The notes beneath the pieces were generated by a model. The model ran no database searches. It was given only the letters and a program-made list of their open reading frames with translations, and had not been told where the DNA came from. This document shows positions 11,341 through 23,288 of a stretch of 64,000 nt of DNA, in pieces; within the stretch, counting starts at the first letter, position 1, and every line of letters starts with the position of its first letter. A program made the position numbers and the translations under genes. This DNA comes from Agelas oroides (taxonomy: Eukaryota > Porifera > Demospongiae > Agelasida > Agelasidae). The stretch covers positions 2,583,313 to 2,647,312 of the forward strand of contig OX422186.1 of NCBI GenBank assembly GCA_949130485.1. Reading direction: 5' to 3'.

Positions 11341-12716
11341 GAAAGTACTTCAACCAGAGATTGCTGGATGTGGATGGTAGATTTGCTAGAGACAATGACT
11401 ACCTCTTTGTAGCCCAGTATATTGTGTGGAGTCCAAACAAATTTTAGATGACTGTAACCATTTCGTTTGGAGGCAGAAACCAGGAAGGGACTTTACAGCC
11501 TGTCAGGCAAAAGATCCATCCTTTGTTAAGCCAGTGTTTACGTAAAGACAAGGCATACCAGTTTATGAAAAGTATCAGAGGTTCTCTACCTTACTACCAG
11601 CGTACCTTCTATGAGTTGCTAGCTATGATTCGTCAGCTAGGTACCCCTACATGGTTCTTTACACTGTCTGCAGCAGACCTGAAATGGCCGGACATTATTC
11701 AACCACAGCTACACAGTATGGTGTTGTGTACACCGATTAACAGGTAGCTGCTCTTTCCTTTGATGCAAAGTCCAGTTGGATCAGGCGTAACCCAGTAACT
11801 GCAGCTAGACACTTTCAATACCGCTTAAACACATTTTTCAATGAGTTCTTAAAGTTCCCAGCTAAACCTTTGGGAGAAATTGAAGATTATGGTATTAGAA
11901 TTGAGTTTCAGGCCAGGGGTTCCCCACATGTCCATTGTGTCTTATGGATCAAAGATGCCTCTAAGTATGATGAGAACAGTAGTGAGGATGCGTGCAAATT
12001 CATTGATCAGTACATTAAATGTTCAATACCAGAAGTGGAAGGGAAACTGAAAGAGATTGTTTTACAATTGCAAAACCACAGACACCCTCTTATTACAAGA
12101 GAAACAATTCATGCAGGGGGTTGGTTTTCCCCATCCTCCTAGTGATAACACTCTGATTGCAGAGCCTTGTGAGCCTTGTGAAGATTCCACTGACCCCATA
12201 GAAACTCTGAAAAAAGGTCCATAAGGTACTTGGAGGTGGTGGTTGTGATGATTTGAGCCTAGATGAAATCCTTGCTAAAGCTAAGGTGACCAGTGATGAC
12301 TATCAAAATGCCCTGTCAGTGTCTAGCAATGGTAGTGTTGTTGTACTCAAGCGTAAACCAAAAGAATACAACATTAACAATTAACTACAATCTTCCTATA
12401 CTCTTAGCGAGGCAGGCAAACATGGATTTGCAATATGTCCTGAATGCCTATGCATGTGTCATGTATGTGGCCTCGTACATTATGAAAACTGATCGTGCCA
12501 TGGGTGAGCTATTGAAACGTGTCACCTCTGAAACTAGAACTGAAGAGCTTAAGGTGCAAATGAAGAAAGTTGGTTCAGCCTTTCTAACCCATAGAGAAGT
12601 TAGTGCCCAAGAAGCTGTGTATAGACTACTCTCACTCCCAATGAAACAGTTGAGCAGGTTGGTTGTGTTTATCGATACCAACCCAAAGAAAGAAAGAATA
12701 AGTGTGTAGAAAGACA
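11290..12716 (+). pseudogene. Helentron A Rep (HUH endonuclease), frameshifted
   Basis: The segments, in order, are KAYQFMKSIRGSLPYYQRTF and GTPTWFFTLSAADLKWPDII (Helitron-like N domain), then FQARGSPHVHCVLWIKDA. The HVH at 11927-11935 is the metal-binding HUH motif. After a frame break comes NAYACVMYVASYIMKTDRA, whose tyrosines match the catalytic Tyr region of Helitron Rep. Several stops and frame changes (for example near 11440, 11745, 11870 and 12290) separate these pieces. Rep nicks and joins single-stranded DNA in rolling-circle transposition; this copy could not make an intact enzyme. Confidence 0.8.
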
Positions 12717-13046
12717 ACATAAAAGACCTTAACGACGATGATCCCAATGTGTTCTTAAAGAACCTACTCGATAGGTACCAGCATAGACCACAGGAAGTAC
12801 AAGCCATGTGTCTAGCTGAGTTTGCAGCTACTTTTGCCACTGATTATAAACCAAAAGACGATGATGAAAGTCAGAGTGATGTCCTCCATACAACTACGTA
12901 GCAGTAGTGAAGCCAAGTCCTCTCAAATCACACTGACCGATGGTTATGGTAAAATGAACAGACGTGAATGTGAATGTGAAGCTGTCATTAGATTCCGAAA
13001 GTACAAGGAGGAGGCTGAGCCTAGTAACTAGTATAGATCCAAACTC

Positions 13047-14818
13047 ATGCTGTATTTCCCATGGTATGATGAGGAAAGTGACTTGCTAGGTGGTTATTCA
13101 ACGTATGAAGAGCATTACCATCAAGTTTGTTCTATTGTTGTGTCCAATGAGAAAAAATACAACAAATGTGATATTGACGGTACCCAGTTAGATGAGAACA
13201 GTCCACCAGAGCATGCATGGAACCAAATAGCCCCTGGCAGTGAAGCAAGTAGAGCTCAATCACTTGCAGAAGGTTCTGAAACCCTAACTGCATTGTCTAC
13301 TACAGACAGTGCCAACCTGTTCACTTCAACTACTACCAGTACCTTACATGCCCGTTTTGAAAGTGCAGCCAACCGGGGAGAAATCCCACCAGATGAGTAC
13401 AGAAAACTGTTGACAGGTTTGAACGCCAAACAAAGACAGATAGTCATGTTCCATAGAAACTGGTACAAGAAAGCTGTTATTGCCTTGAAACAGAATAAGC
13501 CCATTGAACCCTATCGTGTGTTTGTGAGTGGCCCTGGTGGCATTGGTAAATCCCATGTCATCAAGCTAACTCACTCTGATACCATTAAGATCCTCAGACT
13601 CTCTGGTACCATAGAACCTGATGATGTAGTAGTGTTACTCACAGCCCCCACTGGTGCTGCAGCATTCGTTATATCTGGTATGACCCTCCATTCAGCACTC
13701 CTCCTTGGTAGTGGCAAGTACAGTGGTTTCCAACCCCTTAATCATGACCGTTTGAACTCATTAAGAAGCAAACTGTCTCATTTGACCTGGTTGTAATCAT
13801 TGATGAAATCAGCATGGTTGGTGCAAACATGTTGCTGGAAATCCATAAGAGACTACAACAGATCAAAGCTGTTACACCTGATATTACCTTTGGTGGTGTT
13901 AGCATACTAGCTGTTGGAGACCTTTACCAACAACCTCCCGTATGTCAGTCCCCTGTGTTCAGTATTGTCAGTGACAGCTATGCCAAACTGTACCGCTCGG
14001 GCTCATTGTGGGTTGATGAATTCCAAATGATGAAATCATGAGACAGCATGGTGACTCTGAATTCTGTGAGATCTTGTGTAGAATAAGAACTGCTGATCAT
14101 ACTGATGATGACCTTGCTACCCTGAAGTCTGCAGAAGTTACCTCAGACATGCCAAATTAACCTAATCACGCTCTCCATGTGTATAGACTCAATACTGATG
14201 TTGATGACCGTAATAGCCACATGTTGAATGCTCTAGCTCCTAAGAGTCAACAGTAGTCGACCAAAGCCTGTGATTCTATGGCTGCTTAGACTGACCATAT
14301 TGACCTCTCAAACTTGTCTGACAAACGATCAGAAACTGGTGGCCTTCACAGTGTCCTTAAAGTAGCAATTGGGGACAGAGTAATGTTGATAACCAATGTA
14401 CATGTGTCCGATGGCCTCGTCAATGGTGCTAGAGGTGAGGTAGTTCATGTTGTAACCTCTAATGACCACAAAGTCATTCATATCCTAGTTAAGTTTGACA
14501 ATCCAGATGTTGGTGCTAAAGCCAAACAGTCTAGTCAGTACTGTCACCGATATTCTGATGCTGTTCCCCTGAAAAAGCACGAGGCTGTATTTCTAGCCAA
14601 ACGGAGGCGGGGTTCAGAAGTTACCCGTTTTACAATTCCCATTGACCCTTGCATGGGCTATAACTATCCATAAAGTCCAAGGTCTCAAACTAGACGAAAT
14701 TGTGGTTGATATGAAAGGTAGCCGTTTCAACCCTGGACAAGCATATGTAGCACTCAGTCGTGTTAAGAAATTTGAAGCTTTGCACATAATGCAAAAGCCA
14801 TCAAAGCTAGCCAGGATG
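13047..14818 (+). pseudogene. Helentron A PIF1-like helicase, frameshifted
   Basis: The frame at 13047-13796 contains LNAKQRQIVMFHRNWYKKAV and the Walker A segment SGPGGIGKSHVIKL (about 13530). The Walker B region DEISMVGANMLLEIHKRLQQ follows after a one-base insertion at about 13795 relative to copy B, then ILAVGDLYQQPPV. Further stops occur at about 14158, 14255 and 14288. The C-terminal part has INVHVSDGLVNGARGEVVHV-like sequence and ends with [17 protein letters not shown]. This is the 5'-3' helicase fused to Rep in Helitrons. Confidence 0.8.
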
Positions 14819-14824
14819 TAAAGG

Positions 14825-15464
14825 ATGAAATGTATTGCACTACTCAATGTGAGGTCACTAGTGGCTAAGCTACCTGATATTGATTGTGATCACTCCCTTA
14901 CATCTGCTAGTATCCTTTGTTTTACTGAAACATGGTTGACACCCCAACTTTCATCCCTTAGTAATCACCAAGTAATCCGATCTGACCGTACATCTGGTGA
15001 TAACAAAGGAGGAGTTCTCATCAGTATACCAGCAAACATGCAAGCATCTAATGAAACTGAGTTCTTACCCAGTGGTGTCCTAATCGAAGCCCTTTCAACC
15101 ACCCTTTTATTGCCCAATGGATGTTCCATCCGGCTCACTGTAGTGTACAGGTCCCCCAGTGTGTCCATTGATAAGTTACCTGCTATGTATGATGTCTGGA
15201 TTATTACGCCATTTGGAAAGCTATGATATACCATGCATTGTGTTGGGTGATTTCAATGAAGACCTTTTGGCCAAACCTAACTCGAGATTGGTAACCCTCA
15301 TGTCCCAGTATAGATATTCCCAGTTAGTGCACACTCCCACCACAGACAAAGGTACCCTGATTGACCATGTTTACTGTAACATACCACCACAGTTCATTAA
15401 GATCCAAGTTACTGATACATACTATTCGGATCACGATACTGTGTTTTGTTCAGCTCTATTATAA
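14825..15464 (+). pseudogene. Helentron A C-terminal EEP endonuclease domain
   Basis: An endonuclease/exonuclease/phosphatase domain runs across two frames. LLNVRSLVAKLPDI supplies the N-terminal Asn, CFTETWLT the Glu, VVYRSPSVS the central strand, GDFNEDLL (about 15246) the Asp and Asn, LIDHVYCN the next strand and SDHDTVF the terminal His. All signature residues of the fold are visible. A small insertion near 15175 relative to copy B shifts the frame. EEP domains at the end of a Helitron protein mark the Helentron group. Captured LINE endonuclease is the usual explanation; the role here is inferred. Confidence 0.8.
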
Positions 15465-15747
15465 CATTACTTTCTATTCTGAGCTCAATGCAATGAAATC
15501 CAAATGACAACCACTAAAAAAGCCAAGCAAATTCACCATATTGCCACTATCTCAATGTGGAGAAGAAAAGGATTATACAGGTATGTCATACTTTGGTAGA
15601 TGAAGTAATCAGCTGTTCTTGTTTAGTCCCTGTGCACGTTGAACAAGTGCTAAATAATATCAGCAGATGCTTTTAAACAATGCCCTGTGTTATTCCTTCA
15701 ATTTTATCACACAGAACATAATTCCTTTTCTCAGATTCTTCATCATC

Positions 15748-16022
15748 ATGGCTTGCAAACGAACTATCGAAGAAGTTGACAACATAACAGATCTAGAGAA
15801 ACCGATGCTCAACACTTCTCTTCATGGAGCCATCACTTCACTTTCACCCATTAAGAAAGGACAGAAGTCTCTGTTTTTCGACGGATTGCTCGCAGATAAC
15901 ACCTCAAAAGTGCGAGTAGTCGGCTTTGAAGCTCATCAACAAACGAAGCTAAATGAATTGTACCAGAATAATGTTCCAATTCAGCTGGTCGACTGTGAAG
16001 TGAAGAAAGCTCGACAGGGTCA
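15748..16022 (+). pseudogene. Helentron A RPA-like gene, truncated
   Basis: The frame starts MACKRTIEEVDNITDLEKPM, and the first OB fold follows with LFFDGLLADNTSKVRVVGFE. Similarity to copy B stops in KKARQGQG at about 16022, and the sequence beyond is unrelated. The start codon region is intact here, whereas copy B has a stop at its fifth codon. RPA-like proteins bind single-stranded DNA and are carried by several Helitron groups. Confidence 0.8.
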
Positions 16023-16024
16023 GG

Positions 16025-16404
16025 GGCCATTTCTGGGCCTAAAATGTCACCATAAGTCGTTACTTTAGTCCTGGTATAGTCCGCCTCACTTCCACACGCA
16101 TGGAGTTTGGTGTGCATTGGCAGTTGCAGGTACGCCAGGTGTGAACCATGTGAAGGAGTGGTGCATGCAAGCTGGTCAGTGTTTTTAGTCTGGATCCTAT
16201 TCACTGAGCTTATAATCTGCTCATTCTAAGGTATCCGTGGCTCTCTTTTATGTTCGGACCATGAAATTTTTGCGGGCATGGGTCTGTGCAGACGATATGT
16301 ATGTTTCTCACCTGCAAGTGAAGGGTCAGCGACACCATCTCAGTCAAAACATTGGCACAGAAGTCGCCGAGTCTGCCGGACCTACTCCGCCACCCCTGAT
16401 AAAG
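16025..16404. other. Unassigned junction DNA between Helentron A and block P copy B
   Basis: This 380-bp stretch matches neither copy B of the Helentron nor any block elsewhere in the window. It is less AT-rich than its surroundings. It starts at the break in the RPA gene and ends where block P resumes (GCCACCCCGTAACATTAGC). It may be a remnant of another insertion or filler at a deletion joint. I see no gene in it. Confidence 0.5.
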
Positions 16405-16838
16405 GATCACAGTAAGCTTGCCACCCCGTAACATTAGCTGGGTAGTGCAAGTTAATCGTTACCATTTTCCTTTAACCAGTTTCTCTCAGTCTACACATTC
16501 ACTCTCAAATGAACTGAAAACAAAATCTGTTCATCCACGGGGTGAATGCTTGTGAAATAGCGCTTATACATACTGTGTCAGCAAAGAAGAAAGGAAATTT
16601 ATTTCCAGTCAAATGTTATTTTGTATTCAGTATTTTGTTTGCCATTGAAATGCTGTACTTGGGAACATATACGTACGTACATGCAAATACTAATGCATAG
16701 CAGCTGCACAAGACTGACCACAAGGAAACGTGCTCAAATAAGCCAGTTTCACGTAAGCTTAAATATGTAAAGAACATGGGATGATTGTGATTTGGTGCAT
16801 GAAATCACATGTGCATGGTTGCTCAGCAGCCGCCATTT

Positions 16839-18216
16839 TGTGGTCCTAAATATGGCCATATTTGGTTTGATCACATCTAACTTCTGCATTCTACCGTGTA
16901 ATCTGTTATAGCGTGTACCATAAAAAAATATAGTCTTCATGCTATTCAACGGTGTTAAAAACCAAAGCTATTGGATGAAAGATGAGCGAGCTATCTTGTT
17001 GCGACCACAGGTGGTACAGGACAAGAAAATTAGCAACTTCTACTGCTCTCTTTGTTTCTCAAGCTACGTAAAGCCAAGAAAGGCCTCAAAACAGCTGTTT
17101 GTGGCTGTAGTCACAAACACCACTCTGAGGTTCGTTGTTATTCTAGCATTGGCCAAGTTAGCTTTTAAGCATTTATGACTCACCATGCCATTTGCAGCCC
17201 CATGCACAAAATCTTTAGCTAACCCTTTTGCTGGACCTTGCTTGGCTTTTCTAGCTTGAAGCCATTGGGGCAAGCATGAGCAAGCCCCACACTAGTGAGT
17301 TCTATTGCAATTTTTCATTTTATTTTCTGTTGTACGTCATTCTGTATATTCTTGACACTGTAATTTAATGCGATAGCCGCGGGCCGCATGCGGAGTGTAA
17401 GTAAGATTTTCATACAACTTATGGTCTGGCAGGAAGCTATAGACCATAGGGTGAGCTTGAATGACCGTTATGAAAGATAGCCAGGAATGACAGCCGGAGC
17501 GTGCGCACCTACTGTACGAGAGATAGCAGTTGTGTTTTGGCGACGACATTCGGGATAGGCAACTAGAGCGTAGCACATACTCAGTAAGTGTACAAGGCCT
17601 AACAGTCAGTGTGTAGAAAGGCTCATGCAGCTTACAGAACGCAGTAGGCAGCAGAGATTTTGCTCCATAGCTGATGCGTGGCAACTTCCCTCCACTATTT
17701 CTCAAAGATGCCTCAAGTCTTGAAGGACTATGCATGCCAGACTGTGTTCTGACTTAGCCTGCTATAACTGCAACAACCTGAGTAACTGCATGCTGGTAGA
17801 ACAAATGGCTCTGTTGTGTGGTATGTGGTATGACAATTTTTCTAAGCTATTGAGCACTTTTGTAGACAGCAGAGTCTACAAACCTCGTTTTAGCTACATG
17901 CCATGCATGAATGACCCATGTGCTGTGATCTGATACTTCACTGGTAAAGCCTTAGCTACATAAACAGTCAATGCTGTAGTGCATTGCTTGCTCACACTCG
18001 CCCCACAATGTTCTACATTCCCCTAGTTAGTTTTGTTGTCAAATACTCTCCATATTCTTGACCACGTAGGTCACTCCTCTTTTGTCCTACCGTTTTGGTT
18101 TTTACACCGTTCAATAGCACAAAGACTCTGTTTTCTTACAATATGTGCCACAATGGATTATACAGTAGAATGCAGAAGTTAGACAAAGAAACGGGAAATC
18201 CTATATATGGTCATAC
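16839..18216. repeat. Pair of inverted about 120-bp repeats enclosing block sequence
   Basis: Sequence at about 16848-16968 (including TCTAACTTCTGCATTCTACC and GCTATTCAACGGTGTTAAA) recurs as its reverse complement at about 18097-18216. The interior is composite: 17048-17200 belongs to block P and 17265-18020 is a separate element. In copy D (about 53345-53365) the left-hand repeat is absent. This could be a composite foldback structure or two independent insertions of one repeat in opposite directions. The boundaries are uncertain. Confidence 0.45.
17265..18020. mobile_element. TGAGCAAGC-terminal element, copy 1
   Basis: The ends carry inverted phrases: TTGGGGCAAGCATGAGCAAG on the left, and on the right the reverse complement of GTGGGGCGAGTGTGAGCAAG. 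A related 573-bp element in the other orientation lies at 54654-55226. The interior is less AT-rich and I find no transposase. The family is unassigned. Confidence 0.5.
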
Positions 18217-18250
18217 TTAAAGGTAAAAAAAAAAAACCCTGGAATTGGAC

Positions 18251-18840
18251 TAGCCTCATCCACAGGCTTTCTCAAACCGGGGGGGAGGAAAGAGCCTCGT
18301 AACATCCGCGAGAAAAGTTTTCGACTTCCTGCACCTAGCTCTGGCGATACAAATCAGATTGCTGAACGAAACCATGTGTACACATGACCTTTTCTTTTAC
18401 TAAGCAAAAAATTGTCAACTCAAAAATGAACTTATAAGCATAGACCACATCTGGAAGGTTGGTGAAAAACAGTTTCAGATGTGTAGAAGAGGCGCAAGTC
18501 CAGAGAGCCCAAGATCAAAGTTCGCTGTTGTCGGTTTGCAGGACTGACTCACTCACCATACCTTGCAGCTACGAGTTTATGTGTATAGGGTATCACACTC
18601 AACCGAACTGTGGATGCCTTGAGGACAAGGAGTGAAATTGTAAATAGCTTGCACAGCTACCAGGTATTGTACTGATATTGCATGGCAGCTTATTAAATTA
18701 CATGACAATTATTACAAAGTGGGAGCGTCCTACGTTGACCATATGAATGATGACGTGCTGGAAGACGACAGCTTTTCTCACGAATGTTACCAGGCTCTCT
18801 CCTCCCCCGTTTTTGAGGAGAGAGCCTGGGGATGAGGCTA
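18251..18840. mobile_element. Mutator-like MITE, 590 bp
   Basis: The ends are TAGCCTCATCCACAGGC and the reverse complement of TAGCCTCATCCCCAGGC. The flanks GAATTGGAC (18242-18250) and GGATTGGAC (18841-18849) form a 9-bp duplication with one mismatch. Just inside each end are AGGCTCTCTCC-like subterminal repeats, as in the copies at 31647 and 47862. No transposase is present. Confidence 0.8.
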
Positions 18841-19840
18841 GGATTGGACAACCCCGGATGTATTATTGCAATTATTGCATACCTTAGTACTTACATAGAA
18901 CTGGTCAATTACTGTAAGTACAGCAAAACAGTACATACTTGAAGTCGAATACATCTTTACACATTATTTCAACACTAGCTCTGTTTCTTAACAAAGTTAA
19001 CTATGTGTGCCCATGAAACAAAACCTGTTGTAGTACACAGTGTACATTCTGTTTTCTATTAGCATGCAAATGACAAGATTAATTCTCTATGAAAATCTAG
19101 TCCAGTCTTGTACCCAGCCTGTCGCACTCACTTTTGGCTGTCAGCATTTTGGAGTTTGGTTTCACTTCCCTGTCAAACCTCCAATGCCCTTCAAGTCAAC
19201 ACATATACTCATTCTCAGGTCCCCACCTAGCTTTTTGCTGTTAGCAGTATCGTGTACTATACTGGGAATGGGGCTAGTAAACATAAACATTTGCTTGGAG
19301 TCCACAGTCATTGTATCCAAGTTGTTGGTCCATATCAAAATGGTGAACAATGTTAAATAGAAAAGTGCTGCAAATGCAGAGGGTTGAACTGCTTTGGTGT
19401 CTGTAGGTCTCACATACATTTAGATTGCCATGTTACTGCTGCTTACAGCAACCATTTAACCTGGTAAATGCGCTGATAAACTGACAGGCAGGAAAAATCA
19501 GTTGCTTACACTTAACTGCTTTGTTTTATGCGCAGATAGGGTAATGACCCCAATGACCAAATTGAAAAGTGGGGAGATAATTGCAGGTTAACTCCCTGCC
19601 ACAGCCACTACGTATTGGAATACTCTTGACTACACAATTCAAAACCAGTAATTACTGTCGTAATAATGTACCTAAAGCCTTCATTAGAATTTTACATTTA
19701 TTACGTAGCTACCAGCACATAATGCTCAATCACTAGCCCATTGTGTTATTCCAAGTCCAAAGTTTTCCTTGTGTTATGCTCCATCAACCACCAAAAGTGG
19801 ATAACAATGGCAGCTAGAGGAAGTCTAGAGCGTGTAACTA

Positions 19841-20326
19841 CAGTGGAACCCCGCTTAACGGACACCCCTGAACAGTGGACACCCACGATATAACAGACAA
19901 TTCTGAAAGTCCCGACTGTCCTTTCATTCACTTCAATTCTTAAGCAACCCCTGAATAGCGGACACCCCACTACTCCGTATAACGGACAGTTTTTGTGGTC
20001 CCAATTGTACGCAAGCAATACTCAATGACCCCTATTTAGCGGACACTCGTCGACCTTTTCAGCAAGATTGTCCACCATCACTGCTGTAGTTAACAACTTG
20101 ACATTAGATTAGTGCTGTTACTGGTAGTACTAGCCTCTGCTTAGCCTTCCCTGCCAGCGTACAGCAAAGGAAAGCTCTAAAAACGCAGCCATGTTGTACT
20201 CAACAGCCAGATTACGCAGTACCACGCCTACCGGAAATATACCGGGAGCCCCTGAGTTAGGGACACCTCACTATAAGGGACAAAATGTTGGTTCCCAATG
20301 GTGTCCATTAAAGAGGGGTTCCACTG
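19841..20326. mobile_element. Tc1/mariner-type MITE, 486 bp
   Basis: The termini CAGTGGAACCCCGCTTAAC and an inverted match ending GGGGTTCCACTG are flanked by TA on both sides (19839-19840, 20327-20328). Block P copies C and D have the uninterrupted sequence GTAACTATGTAAA at about 30000 and 58568, so the TA target duplication is confirmed by empty sites. Internal GCGGACA-like phrases recur, as in other pogo-like MITEs. There is no coding capacity. Confidence 0.9.
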
Positions 20327-21232
20327 TATGTTAAAATTTGAAACCAAGTGGAATTTACCACCACTACTACAAATATACGTAAGTCATGCTCCAAAAGGAA
20401 TTTAGACGTTGCTATGTTCTACATTCTGAGGCCAGTCAGCTTTTCAGTTCAAGTAGTTCAAGTGGTTGCTAATTATCTGATGGTTTGGGGGTGGACCCAA
20501 AGGGTTATTATATTGCTGTTTTTGAGACGGACACAAAGCACATTAGAAGTTGAAAAGGGTAAAGTGTACCTCTGGTAGAGATAACACTGCTAATCACTAA
20601 ATGGGCAGGTATGCTTACCTACAGACTAAGAAGGTTTTATTAAAAGGGGGCTGTTTTCAGTATATAGTCAATCTAGGCACATGTAGTTGTGGGCTTTCTA
20701 CAATCACTGGACTGGACTGGTAGACTGACACTAAATATATCTTGATGGTTTCTAAAAAGATTTGCTCGCCAAAGGAGCTGTGTGGAAACCCTGCCTTCTC
20801 TTTAGCTACATGCTCCAGGAGCAAGTACGTAGCTCACTAGACCGATGAAGGTTTTTGTATTTGTGTCCCAGGAAATTATTTAACACTTTTACATAATTAA
20901 TGGAGGAGAAAGCAATTAGATACACACTGGTGCTCCCTCAAATCTTTAACACGCAATTCCCCCCCCCCCCCCCCCGACAACATTTGGAAAAAAGCCAAGG
21001 CTATGCATCTGCAGCTATTGTCATCGAAAATGTGCAAGAAGAAGACTGTTTTGGTGTTAATACCCTATAGGGAGTGAGTCTTGTTAAAAGGTGTAAAAAT
21101 GATTCTAGTGTCAGTCCATCGTCCAGTTCACCAGTCTGGTCAAGTAGTCCAGTTCAGTGATTGTAGACAGCCGTGGCTGTGGTGGTAATATCACAGTGGA
21201 CCATTCACAACAGTGCATCCTTTCATACTCAC

Positions 21233-21316
21233 TTCAGTACTTGCAGCTCTTTACACCCCTTCAAGGCTGCTGTAAGAGCAACAGCACCTTCCTCACTGAT
21301 GTGGTTGCTGTTAAGG
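21233..21316 (-). CDS. LRR exon (type I), 84 bp, third in gene order
   Basis: On the minus strand the acceptor ATCTTATTTTCCACAG leads into an 84-bp exon that ends at the donor GTGAGT (21227-21232). One leading and two trailing bases make both introns phase 2. The residues include NSNHISEEGAVALTAALKGC, an RI-type LRR. It is closer in sequence to the exon at 52186-52269 than to the type II exons at 8163 and 62426. Splicing onto it from 52186-52269 would form a Gly codon, and splicing out to 8163-8246 an Asn codon, both at the xLxL position of the repeat. The exon is intact: no stop, good splice sites. Confidence 0.8.
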
Positions 21317-22148
21317 CTGTGGAAAATAAGATAATGGTCATTAATATACTCTCAATACGTAATGCACTGAATGGGGAAAGAGACTACATATTTGACTATT
21401 CATGGTTTAATTTTCCTACTACGTACATAAGAAATATATATTTACACTGAATGGAAATCATTGTAAATACTTCAAATGGGTTTTCTTATGACAAGGGACA
21501 AAACAGTCCACATTCAACAGTGCCCACACCACCTCCACACCACAAAACAATGTTATTCAATTTCAATACAAGCCACATGACAAGTTGAGTTAATTTGAGA
21601 ATTTTTGCACAATGACATATTCTTGTTTTAATCTTGTAGTCTGGGCCACAAAGGTGTCTGATGGAAGGGTAGTAGCTAAGCTGTCCAAAATACTGTATCC
21701 AAACATTGAAACTTGAAATTTTTTTTTGCTAAGGTACAGTCTATGTCTGTGGTAGATATTGCTTGGTAGGTTAAGTCTATTACCTGTTATACATTCAATA
21801 TTCAGACCCATCGCCCACTTAATTAGCACAAACAACTAATCCATTCCTGTTACTGCTTTGTACATGTTGGTGACTCACACTGCTGTTATCATTACTGTTT
21901 CCTACTATGCCATGCAATCTAATTATTATGTTGCTGGGCCCAACTGACTTAAATTTTGGCAGACGCTACTCAAAAGCTATAATTGTCTATTGCACATGCA
22001 TGAATTTGCAAGCTGACTTGGTTGGAGTGGTTTCATTATTTGTATGGATAATTACAAGTGTACTCATCAAAACAGGGCCTGACGATGAAGAAGCCCAAGA
22101 TCAATTGTAGATCGGCTGACTTTTTTTAAAGAGCTGTTAGTGGGTATG

Positions 22149-22316
22149 CAGTGGAGTAGGAACCGGGGGGGCCGGGGGGGCCTGGCCCCCCCATTAATCA
22201 GGCTCCATGTTATAGTATATAATATACTATATCATGCTGATTGTTATATAACCCTAACCCCACCCCTCCCAATACACCTTGGCCCTCCTAATCCAAAATT
22301 GGTTCCTACTCCACTG
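22149..22316. mobile_element. 168-bp MITE with CAGTGGAGTAGGAACC ends
   Basis: The termini CAGTGGAGTAGGAACC are inverted at the two ends. GTATG at 22144-22148 and 22317-22321 is a 5-bp duplication. The matching part of block S at about 46110 reads GTGGGTATGTCTTGCAG without an insert. G-rich and C-rich tracts lie just inside the left end, and the centre holds an AT palindrome. The ends resemble hAT termini, but the duplication is shorter than the usual 8 bp. Confidence 0.8.
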
Positions 22317-22440
22317 GTATGTCTTGCAGTGAAACTGATCATGATCTTACTATTATTAGCTTTAAGCCTACCTACGTACCAACATTCTTTGAAAAGCCAT
22401 CTGGCCTGAGCAACAGAAAAATGGATTGGTACACTACACA

Positions 22441-23240
22441 GAAATATTAGACTCAGGCAAGGTAGAACTAGCAATTTGAACAGATTCATTACAAGACCTG
22501 GTAATCTGCTACTGCCTTACAATATCATTTCCTATTGCACTTTATTCCTGAACCTACACCTTCTGCCACTACTGATGTATGATGAGCAGTACTTTCATAC
22601 TTGTACCAAGCTATTGGGACTCCAAGTGTTACATAGCTCATGCACATCAAGTTTAACTGTTCCAAATAAAACCAACAAGGCTTATCTTCTAAGCGCTCTA
22701 ACACATAATTCCTGTACCATTACGGATTGGAATGTTCCAATATTCATCTATCTAGTAGATATGTTGGTGAAAAGTGTCGCTGAACGAAAGCCCATGAGTG
22801 CTGAAGATACTATTCGTTTATTATTGAGGCTCGTTCGTCGATCTCGTGTGGTCTGTGGTGTACTTTGTCACCACCTTGAGACATCTCTGTGTGCAACTGT
22901 AAAACGGGTGAAAACCTTCCGACGGTGTGCTCTATTTGGAGTTTCGGGCGAGGCCAGCACGTACGTTCAGTCTTTTGTGGGTGCTGCATGCTTGCATGCG
23001 TATATAGTTGGGTGTTTTGCCCTGTTGTTATAACTTTGTTGTGATTCAGCTACTGAGCAGTTGCTCATGACTATCAATAGTGGGGTTCTTGCCTACATCG
23101 AGGCTTTTCCACAATGAGCAGATATTGATTCTATCCGCAATCATATTCTGGGTAAATATAGCTCTTCCTTGATCCGTTCTGCTAAGGATGTGCTTTGGGA
23201 AGGTTGTAGTGAGGATCTTGGCAGGCTTAAGCTGGAGAAG
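22441..23240. other. Unassigned DNA upstream of the LINE
   Basis: Block S ends at about 22440 and recognisable LINE coding starts near 23290. A 185-codon frame at 22476-23033 spans most of this stretch but has no motif that I recognise. Its second half (from about 22750) has a base composition like the LINE and may be the 5' end of that element. Confidence 0.4.
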
Positions 23241-23288
23241 AAGGCCAGATGTAGCTCCGCACTCGCTCACAAGAGCTAGCTGATTTGG

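Larger units (their letters stand above)
8525..16024 (+). mobile_element. Helentron-type Helitron, copy A (5' end kept, 3' end lost)
   Basis: The element starts immediately after TTGTT with AAACCTCGGCGCACATACGC, followed by GAGGGTTACAGTA. The start is defined by comparison with the uninterrupted block at 62795-62805, and by the same termini on the short relative at 57262-58406. The coding order is CxxC zinc finger with charged tandem repeats, DUF6570-like region, OTU, Rep, PIF1-like helicase, EEP endonuclease and a separate RPA gene. It stops matching copy B inside the RPA gene at about 16024, so the 3' end is missing. An OTU plus a C-terminal EEP domain is characteristic of the Helentron branch. 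Many frameshifts and stops make it non-functional as read. Confidence 0.85.
16405..20345. repeat. Duplicated block P, copy B (shortened, with nested insertions)
   Basis: The landmarks GTTATTTTGTATTCAGTATT (16616) and TGTACTATACTGGGAATGG (19254) place this as a P copy. It lacks the G-rich tract and the tRNA-derived head. It carries a Mutator-like MITE (18251-18840), a mariner-like MITE (19841-20326) and the inverted-repeat material at 16839-18216. It joins block S directly, so Q and R are missing between them. Confidence 0.7.
20346..22440. repeat. Duplicated block S, copy B (contains an LRR exon)
   Basis: It matches 51905-53090, including GGGGGTGGACCCAA near 20488 and 51949, the 84-bp exon, and TATGTTGCTGGGCCCAACTGA near 21929 and 53021. 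A tail of the block is also found at 45950-46250. It holds a run of 17 C at 20959-20975 and a 168-bp MITE at 22149-22316. Confidence 0.7.

Noticed and set aside
22476-23033. 185-codon open frame
   Set aside because: It crosses the joint between block S and the LINE 5' region, has no motif, and contains no feature expected of a host gene. Probably chance.
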